Shown here: positions 1 to 9,393 of the stretch, in pieces | Numbering within the stretch: the stretch's first letter is position 1 | How the letters are laid out: the number at the start of each line of letters is the position of its first letter | Assembly (NCBI GenBank): GCA_905250025.1 | Contig: CAJNOJ010000045.1 | Location: 372,001 to 436,000, forward strand | Reading direction: 5' to 3' | Length of the DNA: 64,000 bases | Source of the DNA: Adineta ricciae | Taxonomy: Eukaryota > Rotifera > Eurotatoria > Adinetida > Adinetidae | Translations under genes and position numbers: made by a program | Notes under the pieces: model-generated | The model's database searches: none | What the model was told of the DNA's origin: nothing | Seen by the model: the letters and a program-made list of their open reading frames with translations, nothing else

Positions 1-302
1 GACGGGATCCGTATATTTTGTAGGTTGATAAGAAGGTTTGTGACAGATGAGTTGCTTAATTTTCGTTGAGAAAGACGTCGACCGCCATGAGATCGTGTAT
101 AATCGTTGAATAAAACTGAACTTTCCGACATTTCGGATGAAGCTGAAGCAGTTTCGCTACGTGCCGGTCGACCAGTACTTCTCAATGACATTTGCATCTA
201 TAAAAAAAGCAACGAGTACATGTCCACATGAATACACTCAGTTATGGATTACTTTTTCTGCTAGCAATTGATCACTAACAGCTCTAGGGTCTTCGATTGT
301 CC
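1..302 (-). CDS. Partial unidentified protein (two exons, runs off left edge)
   Basis: Two exons can be read on the minus strand. The first (302 to 253) starts after a good acceptor (TTTGTTTGTTATAG) and ends at a GTAATC donor. A 55-bp intron (252-198) ends in CTTTTTTTATAG, and the second exon (197 to 1) stays open to the window edge. The spliced reading contains TIEDPRAVSDQLLAEK followed by a Ser/Thr/Arg-rich stretch (RPARSETASASSEMSES) and a less polar segment. The first exon of the gene and its start codon are not resolved; they should lie between 303 and 580, because the next gene begins at 581 on the same strand. I do not recognise the family. The intact frame across a consensus intron is the only evidence that it codes. 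Confidence 0.5.
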
Positions 303-580
303 CTATAACAAACAAACGCATTATTGAAATGCTTCGCCATAGAATATCATATGAGGGATTGTTGTAAGACAAATCGATTCAATCATTACAAATCATGCGT
401 CTTTCCGTCTTTTTCACAGAATGCTTCAACAATCTGTCACTCTCGAGACATCTATTTCAATTTTTCGTGGCTAGAATCCCGTCACCGATTATGATTTATT
501 CTTTATTAAAACAGTGATCAAGTTTATTTCGAGAATTACAAAGTGCATCTGAGAAGGCAAAGTTCGTTTCCTAAGTGGAT

Positions 581-1545
581 TTACATATGTCGTGAGAGAC
601 CAAAGTTTTGGCCTGATTGATTCGCACCTTTACTCATGCCTTCGTTGAGTAAACCGAGTGTAGCTTGTCCGGCACGTAATTGATCTTCGCTAAATTCTCG
701 GACATTTACATCGGACATTTTCGGACCGAGTGTTGGCCCATTGAACTTTTTTTTCTGTGCCTGAACGAAAACAAATACATGCAATCAAGATCAACATTTC
801 AAGATATCAAACAACACTCACATTGCGACCGAGTGCAAAGATGCACTGGGTTACTTGAGGAATATTATGTTTTTCGAAAAGATCAATCGTTTGGAAAAGT
901 TCCGCATCGCCTAGACCATAAGCACGCGCAGCATTTTCTATAAAAGGAAGTCGTAAGTATCGAAACAATGATCAGCGAGAACACTTACGAAAAAGTGAAA
1001 TATTTTCGCGGAGTTTAAATGAGCCACCTGATGTCGCATATTTAGGAATAGCACCTGGTTGAAGTTTGTTCATTAATCTGATACATATTTATATAGAAAC
1101 ATAACTACTGACGAGTGAAATAACTAGACGAAAACATACTTGCACAAGATGACACCGTCCTTGAGTGCATCTTCGTAGGAACCGCTCGGGAACTTCTCTC
1201 CGATTACTGCTTCTATCCACTCTTGTGCTTCTCGATCGATGTTCGGATCACGCTTTGCTGCGATCTAAACAATCAACTATCAGTCAGAAACAATCCAAGG
1301 ACGAAAAATAAAGGATATTTATAGACATTAAAAGACCTATTTAGTCATATCCCGGGGATTTTCTCGCACTGACAAACGATGATATCGATCTGATAATGCT
1401 TTGCTCGAATAACAAATAACCGACATCCCTCAATCTCATCGTCAAAATAAGAAAGCATATAAATAGGTGCTTCGATGTAGTATATCTATTTCACCTTTGC
1501 TTTATTAGCAGCCAATGATCCATACGCAGGTCCGACGAATGACAT
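581..1545 (-). CDS. Calponin/transgelin-family muscle protein (Mp20-like)
   Basis: A five-exon gene of about 186 residues encoding a small actin-binding protein of the transgelin/SM22/Mp20 type. It starts MSFVGPAYGSLAANK. Exon 2 carries the start of the calponin-homology domain (REAQEWIEAVIGEKFPSG, then DGVILCK), exon 3 LINKLQPGAIPK, and exon 4 the end of the CH domain (TQCIFALGRN). The last exon holds a single C-terminal calponin-like repeat (GLLNEGMSKGANQSGQNFG). One CH domain plus one calponin repeat is the normal layout for the family, and length is typical. It is expected in muscle and cytoskeleton, stabilising actin filaments. Introns are short and GT-AG. An AG lies close before the ATG but has a weak pyrimidine tract. 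Assignment to the family is firm; the exact paralogue is not. Confidence 0.93.
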
Positions 1546-1796
1546 AGTTCTTCAATTGAATATACGTGTTCACCGCACAGAAAAGAATGAGAATATTAAG
1601 GAACGCGAGTGTGTGTTTATATATTTACAGTGGCTAGGAAAGAGAAACAGAGAGGGAGAGAGAGGGAAAATATCGATATGAATAATTTTTCTCTAGTGTT
1701 GCAGTTAATGTGAGCGCATAGAAATCAATATTTTCCTGTAAGAAAAGACTTTTCTCGAACAACTTGTACCATAGATATACAGCAAGAGAGATAGAC

Positions 1797-1819
1797 AGAA
1801 GAAGAAGAAGAAGAAGAAA
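1797..1819. repeat. (GAA)n microsatellite
   Basis: About seven perfect GAA units inside a longer purine-rich stretch, non-coding as far as can be seen. Confidence 0.9.
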
Positions 1820-2058
1820 ACATGAAATATAAACAGACATTTCCTTTAATCAAAACATGAGGAAATCAATCATTTCTCTATGTACAAACTGTTGAAGTTA
1901 TTAGTCATCATCATTATCCTGTAGGCGGGCATCGGATACGACATCCACGCTCTCGCTCTTCTCTAATTATACGCGAGACTATTTTTCGTAATAGTACACT
2001 TCACGTAGGCGCAGTTCTTGTGAAAGAGAAAGAGTATGATTAATCCTCGTCACTAACG

Positions 2059-2247
2059 ATGAATAACATCAACTTCGTACTAATCATTTTGTTTTCCCTT
2101 TGCCTAAATCTGATCATTACATCTCATGCACAAATGTCTTTTCAGCAAAACATGCAGCATGACATTCTTTCCTTTACCTTCCGATTGAGAGCGATGTCCA
2201 TACCATACGCCGGCATTGTTATCTTGAGTGATGAGAAATCTATGTAG
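2059..2247 (+). CDS. Possible small secreted peptide
   Basis: A 62-codon ORF begins with a convincing signal-peptide-like stretch (MNNINFVLIILFSLCLNLII, then TSHAQ) and about 37 further residues. It sits alone between two minus-strand genes. There is no recognisable domain or dibasic neuropeptide processing pattern. It may be a real short secreted protein, a first exon (a GTAGGTGC donor-like site follows the stop), or chance. Only the signal peptide supports it. Confidence 0.25.
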   Translation: MNNINFVLIILFSLCLNLIITSHAQMSFQQNMQHDILSFTFRLRAMSIPYAGIVILSDEKSM

Positions 2248-2726
2248 TTCTTACGGTAGGTGCTTACATGAATGTAATCTGAACCGAATGTTATCGATGT
2301 GTATGTGCACAGTAAAATGAAGCAAGAAATAGAATCATAGAAGATGATATGAAAGCTTGCAAATATTGTCGTCCAACTAACTAACTCGAGTAACAGGACT
2401 AATAAATATCTCTTCTTTCTGGTTCCATCTTCCCTCTTTTTTTTTCTTCTTGTCAGCTGAGATGAAAAAATAATCATCGGAGGTTGTACGAGGAGAAGTA
2501 CAACACATCCTTGACCGAAGGAGACAAACTGATAATGGAATCCAATTATCATTATCCACATGTAATAACAACATCATCCTTGTACGAGCTAGTTGAAAGA
2601 AATTTTCTCGAGCTCAACATAGAAATAACCTTTGAAACTTGGTAATTAACAATGGCAGAAAACAAAAGTTCATCGATCGAATACTTCGGTTTTTTTTCTT
2701 TATTTGGAACATCATTTTATAGTAAA

Positions 2727-3629
2727 TTATCTTAGAGAAAATTCTTTTAACTGCCGGACAATGTCTGCTGCGTTACCGTCGAATCCGATGGCTCGCTTCT
2801 CTTTTCGAGCATGAATAGGCACATCCGGTGCATGCATATTTACACGAATTAATCTGACGTGTGGAAATCTGCTAACCAACTCATCCATGGGCCAACGGAG
2901 TACGCTTGGAGTATTGAAACCAACACCGATTTCGATAATTGTGCACAGTCCTTGTTTTTGATCGATTGCACGGTGAATAAAATCATGATAACGCTTTCGT
3001 CCGACAGCAAATGCCGATTCAATGAACCAATCTCCACCGCGAACACAAAAAAACATGGGGCCATGGCAACGAGGACATCGCGGTACAAATTCCGATGGCA
3101 CTTCCATCGTTTGTTGGTCAACGTGCGGAAGCCCATGATCAATAAATGGACGAGCGTCATACACAGACTCACGTGAACACGGTTTCAAACATTGAAGGAG
3201 AGAATAGTCTCCTTGCGTACTCAGAAAACGACTCATATCGAATTTATTCTGCTCAAACATGCCATCTGCATTTGTTGTGACAACAAACGAATCAATGGAT
3301 TGATTCGATATGATCGCTTTAAGATCTTGATAAACATCTGTTGGCCCCCAATTGTAACGGCATTTATTAACATGTGTAAACAGGTAGCCCCACATCAACT
3401 CGGGCGACCAATCATGTTTGCCAATAGCGTCATACATACATCGCATAGACGAGACTTGAGTCATCCGAGGATATAGCTTACGAAATGCAGCAACAGATGT
3501 GTAATCAAGACCAACATTATAATGCGGATTAATTGCTGAAGCGGAGAGACCAGCACCGGCAGCAATTAAGATAGAAGAAGAGCTTCGTATCCAATTTGCA
3601 GCTAATGATAGATCAGTAGAATCAGCCAT
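2727..3629 (-). CDS. Class M sirtuin (SirTM-like), NAD-dependent
   Basis: A single-exon ORF of 300 residues from MADSTDLS. The reading frame stays open upstream to 3800, but that extension is hydrophobic and unlike the family. The NAD-binding motif GAGLSAS is at about residues 25-31. The usual sirtuin TQNID is TTNADGMF (118-125), and the usual Q-HG segment is TQGDYSLLQC (138-147), the form seen in class M sirtuins. Cys147/Cys151 and Cys185/Cys188 (CPRC) fit the zinc site, and EIGVGFNTP (233-241) replaces the common GTSL motif. Characterised SirTMs, in bacteria and some fungi, act as protein ADP-ribosyltransferases rather than deacylases and usually sit beside macrodomain, GcvH-like and lipoate-ligase genes. 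None of those partners is seen here. The lack of introns beside intron-rich neighbours and the microbial family suggest horizontal acquisition. Confidence 0.85.
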   Translation of the reverse strand: MADSTDLSLAANWIRSSSSILIAAGAGLSASAINPHYNVGLDYTSVAAFRKLYPRMTQVSSMRCMYDAIGKHDWSPELMWGYLFTHVNKCRYNWGPTDVYQDLKAIISNQSIDSFVVTTNADGMFEQNKFDMSRFLSTQGDYSLLQCLKPCSRESVYDARPFIDHGLPHVDQQTMEVPSEFVPRCPRCHGPMFFCVRGGDWFIESAFAVGRKRYHDFIHRAIDQKQGLCTIIEIGVGFNTPSVLRWPMDELVSRFPHVRLIRVNMHAPDVPIHARKEKRAIGFDGNAADIVRQLKEFSLR

Positions 3630-3789
3630 CGATGTTCGAATATGAGTAAGTATGTGTGTTAAACGGTATAAATATGAGAGAGACCAAAGGAATTCTACAA
3701 TGTCAGTAATGACAGTGCAAATAAACAATAGGGTGGCAAAAACAACAATTGATGACGAAGCAGAAAACAAAACGTTTAGATTTCTGAAT

Positions 3790-5934
3790 TCATGTAACAA
3801 AATAACTGAATTTGTTAACCTTGCACCACTGACATAGTTTATTTAATGAATACAAAGAAAAATTTCTATCGTAGGTCATGAAGTACTTGATGCCGCTTGT
3901 TTTGCAAAAAATTTCTAAAGGAAACACATCAGTGAGCTTTTGGTATGAATTTAGTGCATTTACTTTAAATGGCGAAAATTCATTGACAAAACTAAGACCG
4001 ATACTTCGAAGTGCAACAACTGGTGTGAATTTCGTTGAATACAAACGGTTCAATGCATCAATGGATAGTAATCTAGCTAAACATTGAGCTTGACGCTGTC
4101 GTTCGTAATCGACCAGATAAGTTAAAGAATCTAGATCATTATTTATTCGAAAAAATTCATTGGAAAGTTTGAAGATTGCTTACTAAAATCAGCACCATCT
4201 CGAACAGCTTGTTCGAGTACTTTAACGAGACATTCGACATCACCAAAACCCATATTTACTCCTTGACCAGCCATCGGATGAATACGATGTGCTGAATCTC
4301 TGAAAAGCATCGCAAATCGATCGCTTTTCCCATTCTACGGGGTTCATCTTACCCGACTAGTGCTAGACGTGGACGAACGTATTGATTTGCATTGAGCAGC
4401 TAAAGACATTTCAAGATTCGAACGAAAAATTCAACAATCAACGTTGCCTACCGATAAAGGAAAAGCAGCTCTGGACCTCGGTTCGATATTGATGATCGTT
4501 GGTGGCCATTGGGATATCGTTGGTGAAGCTAAACGAATAGACAAAGGAGTCGAAGATTCTTTCAACTAAACCAACAAGACTATACCTGGTATAATTTGTT
4601 GCCAATACGATCGTAAACGATCTGTCATCGAAACAACCACATCTTGCTTGTAAGTATCAGATGTCTAAAGATAAAACAAAAAAAATGACCGAAGTATAAG
4701 TTTCGATTTTCTTACAAAAGCTTTATTAATTTCATCAACAAATTGCTCATCGGTTAAGTTCATCATTGACTTATGCATCGACTTTGGTACTGTCCATACC
4801 AGCGAACTGTGTGTATTACTTAACTAAAAGAAATACAAGGCGTGGTGGATAATCTATCGTCAAATTTACTTACCGGTAGACAAGCGATTGGACCTGTAGG
4901 TAAAAATCTTTGCCAGGCAACAACGTTATCTGGCGTCTAAACATCTTCAATTGGAAATCAAGAATATCTTTTAAATTCAACAAACATTATCTGCTAATTG
5001 TAAGGTTGCGACAATACCGAATTGATCGTAGTTCCATTGAATTGTTGAAATCCCCGCCATCTCACGAATACTTGACTGATACCCATCAGCTGCAATCTAA
5101 ACGAAATCCATTCGTACTATAAACTTCCGTGCAGAAAAAAAGAACGCACTTACCAATAGTCCTGTTTGAAGATTTACTTTCTCGTCTTGTAACTGTACAC
5201 GAATAGAGTTTGGATTATACTCAAACTTTTTCACTCGAGAATTTAATCGTAGTTCAATATTGAATTGTTTTAGTCGTTCGAGTAAACATGCTTGTATTAC
5301 ATCATTTTCAACAATGTAAGCAAGAGAATCTTCGCCCGCTTGATTCGATGGATCAAAAGCAATCAACGAATCCGAACACGCATCCCAAACCCGAACAGAA
5401 TCAATAGAAATCACTCATTTGAATGTTTTTTTTTCGCCGAAGATTCTACCTGCATGCGAGATACTTTTTGAACACGAACCGATTTCATCAAATCCCATGC
5501 GCCCAGTTCTAGAGAAAATCAATTGGAATGAAATTATTCATCTTTTCATTCAATACTTCGAAACAGATTGACTGATTGAGTGTTTAGAGCACAAACACGA
5601 TTACTGTACGGTTGATTTTTGGAAACGTTCGGTAACTTGGATTGAGATTCCAAAAGGACTATTTTACGGTTTTTGAAGAATGGAGATGCCGCTGAAAAAT
5701 ATTCGTAATGAATTTAAATCGAACAAATGAGAGATTTTTACCAAAGGCGAGTGCCATGGCACTTCCAACGAGTCCACCTCCTGCAATTGTAACATCAACA
5801 TTTTCAGCAGGCACAGGTGGATTTGGCCAGTCATGGCTCACCGTTGCTCCTGATGATACGGAATACGAAGAGAATCGTATTGATACTAATGAACGACGTA
5901 GAGACAATAATTGTCTCATTCGTAGTAACTTCAT
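3790..5934 (-). CDS. COQ6: Ubiquinone biosynthesis monooxygenase COQ6, mitochondrial
   Basis: A multi-exon FAD-dependent hydroxylase for C5-hydroxylation of the ubiquinone ring, on the matrix side of the inner mitochondrial membrane. The N-terminus is basic and Ser/Arg-rich (MKLLRMRQLLSLRRS), as for a mitochondrial targeting peptide. The Rossmann FAD motif is VTIAGGGLVGSAMALAFG. Family blocks follow: YSNRVCALN, MQVWDACSDSLIAFD-like, YIVENDVI, ADGYQS-like, WQRFLPTGPIA-like, and after an intron the second FAD motif GDSAHRIHPMAGQGVNMGFGD. The C-terminal family block (RLYSTKFTPVVALRSIGL) is present. It is followed by about 50 extra residues before the stop at 3790, which vertebrate COQ6 lacks; a missed intron or later-evolved tail are both possible. 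The stop is 160 bp from the sirtuin start on the same strand. Confidence 0.93.
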
Positions 5935-6476
5935 GATATGATTGAATTTTGATGTGTAGATTGGTAGAGCGATGATTCATCATCAACTCTAAAAGCTCAG
6001 GATTATAGCATACTTATGCACTTTGAAATACTTCTATTTTATACAGAAATTTTTCGCATCATGAATAGAACTATTTTGGTTGTGTCGGAGAAAAAATAAA
6101 ACATAACTCAGAACGCATCCATTTCCTATGAGCTCATTCTGAAAGTGATTGAGTTTGATTAATGGTTTTAACGGGTGAGATACTCTCTTCTCTCTTGAAC
6201 CATTAATGCGAAAAGGTCGTTGTGAAATCAAAGATACTGATGATTTCGTAAAAGGATTCATTTTGTTTTTACATGTCAACAGTTATATTTTAGCAATTAG
6301 TTGCAGTTTAAATAAAAAAGAGAGTCTGCATAACATGCAAATATGTTACAGTGAACCTTCGTACCATCAATCGGAATTTAGCGGATCGTTCCAGATAAAA
6401 GCCCTTGGTATTTTCCTATTAGTATATTTGAATTCCAAATTGCTTCAAACTTTTTTTGGAAATGGATGTAAACGCA

Positions 6477-7119
6477 TCAAGTGTATATTAGAAAACAACG
6501 GTTCGTTTTCCACTCAGTAAATTGTTTAAACAAACAGGTTTTTCGAGAAGTGATAGTTGGTTGACCGGCTAATTGAACTCTGTCTTCAATCGAGGGACAA
6601 CAAGATTGAATAATGTTATGAAAATACATTGTTATCATTTCAATGAAGGAATAAGCAGGTGAATGTGCAACATTGAAATGTACACAAAATCTGCATCAAT
6701 ATTCGAAAATGTCAACGTTTTTCTGGTGAGAATATTAAGTCATTTGATCTGGAGTTGATCGCTTAGTTGAAAATCTGTCTCGTTTCTTTCCTTCCGATCA
6801 CCGGATGTTCAAATTCTAGATAAACATACTGACGTAGACGTTGTAAACATTTGAACCGGCTCAACTCGGAACAAATGAAACTCAGATTTAAATTCGCCGA
6901 TATGTCTAAAGCACAAAGTGATCGCTCAGTAGAGCTATTTGTAGAAGAGTCTCCATCGCTGGTAGTATTTTTCGTGGCCCTTCGATATGAGAGATGATCA
7001 TTAGCTGACATCATGCAATTCTTATGTGAAAATGGTAAAAAAAATAGATCTTTGTCTCTTTTTTCAATACTTAAATCTAATTTCAACTTATCATTCAGGA
7101 ATGGTTGATGATCTTCCAT
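6477..7119 (-). CDS. Hypothetical two-exon protein, about 167 aa
   Basis: Exon 1 (7119 to 6830) starts MEDHQPFLNDK and ends at a CA|GTATGT donor. A 139-bp intron (6829-6691) ends TTGATGCAG, and exon 2 (6690 to 6477) continues the frame (FCVHFNVAHSPAYSFIEMI, then an IEDRVQLAGQPTITS stretch) to a TGA. The two exons sum to 504 nt in frame. No known domain is recognised. Further coding-looking pieces lie downstream on the same strand (around 6380-6440 and 6190-6260), so the true gene may be longer with other introns. No signal peptide or membrane segment. Neighbours on both sides are on the same strand. Confidence 0.45.
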
Positions 7120-7524
7120 AAGGCTTTTTAACTCGTTGAGTTAAAATTTTCATCTGAAAAACGGCTTTTCAATTGCCTTTAAGATCTTTCAACGCTAAAT
7201 TGGATCAATTAGTTGCAATTGTGAACTACATCAAGAAGATCTCTTTATCATTGTCACAATAAATCCTTTTTGTTGTAACACATACGTATTCGCCAGTAGA
7301 CAACGATTTGCTAGTTAAAGCTCGTTAAAGTCTTTTTTTGTCCATACCAATCAGATAGATTTCAGTAAAATGTTTTGTAAACTTGTGCTTTCAATGGTTA
7401 GCGATATTTCAAAGGAAAAAATCCGACAAAAGTAAACTTCCTGTACTAAAAAATTGAGTCCACTGACCCCTAGACCCGAGTGTGCAGAAAAACCATCGTT
7501 GTATCGTTCTGTGACATGTTCATT

Positions 7525-8253
7525 TCATTCGGCCCGCTGAAATTTTTTCTGACAATTAGTATATGTGCAGGTCACAATCTGCCCTTGTTTGTAATCAGCG
7601 TTTTTCCATATTAGCGAACCCAAGCAATGCGGACACATGATCTGGTGAAATTTTTTCTGACAATTAGCATATGTACAGGTCACAACTTGTCCTTGTTTGT
7701 AATCAGCATTTTTCCATGTTAGTGAACCATAGCAATGTGGACACATGACCTGCTGAAATTTTCTCTTACAATTAGCATATGTACAAGTGATAACACTCCC
7801 TTCTTTGTAATCAGCATTCTTCCAAGTTAGCGAGCCGAAACAATGCGCACACATAATCTGGTAGAATTTTCTCCTACAATTGTTATATGGACAGGTCACA
7901 ACAGCTCCTTCTTTGTAATCAGCATTCTTCCATATTATTGAACCAAAACAATTCGCACACATAATCTGGTTAAATTTTTTCTTACAGCCGTCATAGGCAC
8001 AAGTAATAACACTCCCTTCTATGTAATCAGCATTTTCGCAAGTACTGGAGCGAGAACAATGAGGACAACTCAATAATGCATCTTTCATATTTGTGTCTAA
8101 AATTAAAATACGAAATATATAAGAGTACAGTCTTTCATTTATGGCAGTATCATCCATTGCTATTGTATGTATAAACCTCAATTTAACTGGATTAGAATCA
8201 ATTCTTAGAGAGCAGACTCTAACAATAAAACAATCAATCGATTTTCGATACAC
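7525..8253 (-). CDS. Five-repeat zinc-ribbon protein
   Basis: A 242-residue ORF whose last 180 residues (63-242) are five contiguous 36-residue repeats. Each has the pattern CPHCxGSLxWKNADYKxG then a VTCTYxNCxKKFxQxM tail, that is CxxC-x18-C-x4-C, giving four cysteines that could form one zinc ribbon per unit. The first unit is most divergent (WKNADY replaced by CENADY) and the last ends the protein, so the array fills the C-terminus exactly. The 62-residue N-terminus is non-repetitive; starts at Met33 (8157) or Met56 (8088) are equally possible. Function is unknown; nucleic-acid or protein binding is plausible for tandem zinc ribbons but is inference. The next gene on the same strand is ApoL-like. 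Confidence 0.75.
   Translation of the reverse strand: MYRKSIDCFIVRVCSLRIDSNPVKLRFIHTIAMDDTAINERLYSYIFRILILDTNMKDALLSCPHCSRSSTCENADYIEGSVITCAYDGCKKKFNQIMCANCFGSIIWKNADYKEGAVVTCPYNNCRRKFYQIMCAHCFGSLTWKNADYKEGSVITCTYANCKRKFQQVMCPHCYGSLTWKNADYKQGQVVTCTYANCQKKFHQIMCPHCLGSLIWKNADYKQGQIVTCTYTNCQKKFQRAE
7528..8067 (-). repeat. Intragenic 5 x 108-bp tandem repeat
   Basis: Five head-to-tail copies of a 108-bp unit encoding the 36-residue zinc-ribbon repeat. Copies differ by scattered substitutions with no change in length, consistent with older duplications under constraint on the protein. Confidence 0.85.
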
Positions 8254-8411
8254 GTAGCATTGCTCAATTCCTGTCGTAATTTTACGAATTTTCTCATTGA
8301 GTCTTTTGTATGTCTTGAGACAAATCTATGTTGTTACAATCGCTAAGACTCATTGTACAATTCTGTGCACAAGTGAAAAAATTACCCAATTGCACGCCCT
8401 CCTTCGAATTT

Positions 8412-9393
8412 CTATTTATCATACTCACCATTTGCAATTTCCATTGCAAGTTTTCTTAGTTCAATTGTTTGATCTAACTCTTCGCTCATCTGATCAATCG
8501 TTTTAGAAACAGCATCTGCAGTTGGATGATTGCCTGTAATCCTGTTTATCAAGGACCAAACATCAATGATCGCAAAAATTCCACTGAGTAGTGCTGTACT
8601 TGTTCTAACCACAGGCATAGCTTCGGTTTTTCCCACATTAAAACCAAATGAATCGAGTACTTTGATTAATGTTTCAGGTTGCAGTCTCATACTCTTCCAA
8701 AAAGCATCTCCACCACATAGAAGCGTGGAAGATGATTCACGTGCCAACAGTGTACATTTGCTGAGCTGTGTTATATTTATATCGGATGTTCTGATGCTAT
8801 TACCTTTGAAAACTAAGTTTCGTAGAGATAAAGCATAAGCCGCTGTTTCATCAACATTTAATCGTCGTAGTTCATTGGTCACGCGTTCTAGTTCATCAAA
8901 ATGTATCTGCAATTGGGCAGCCACAACATTTCTTGTGGCACAGATACTTTCGATTTCTTTGTTTTCCAATTGCGTGGTTATCAAGTCAGCTATACCAGTT
9001 GTGAGATTTACAGCAGCTCCTGCTGTACCTACTAACAGACTACAACCACTTGCGGCTACAATTGATGCATCACCTATAGAAACAATCGAATAAAAATGCA
9101 ACCACTATAGAATTCTCTTATAGTATTTTATTACCTGTAAATGACGCCACTATAAGTGAAGCTGCCATAAAAACTCCACCGGCTACTACTGCACTGGTAC
9201 CCACTGTCTTAGCAGCATTACATCTTGCATGATGTTCATGAATCCAATCTAATTCTGCTTTTAATGTTCCAATGATTTGATTAGTTACGTCTACAAAATT
9301 GTCTAATACAACCAAAAAACCATCATCATTCATTTGAATTATATAAAACCTTAATGGCGGCTCGATGTTTATATCTAGAAATGATAAAAACAT
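8412..9393 (-). CDS. Apolipoprotein L-like protein
   Basis: Two exons (9393-9135 and 9073-8412) joined across a 61-bp GT-AG intron give 306 residues. The centre holds two Gly/Ala-rich hydrophobic stretches (GTSAVVAGGVFMAASLIVAS and, after the intron, GCSLLVGTAGAAVNLTTGIA), the hallmark of the ApoL pore-forming-like region. These are followed by amphipathic helices and a third hydrophobic segment (ALLSGIFAIIDVWSLINRI) before a charged C-terminal helix, as in ApoL proteins. There is no obvious signal peptide, so an intracellular or membrane-associated form is likely. Vertebrate ApoLs bind lipids and can insert in membranes; a role in the present organism is unknown. Family call rests on arrangement and composition, not on a close sequence match. 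Confidence 0.7.

Larger units (their letters stand above)
1546..2726. other. Intergenic region with purine-rich repeats
   Basis: Between the calponin and sirtuin genes. It holds purine-rich simple sequence around 1640-1820, including a short GAA microsatellite, and one small secretory-type ORF listed separately at 2059-2247. Other ORFs here are short, low-complexity or without family features. Confidence 0.6.
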
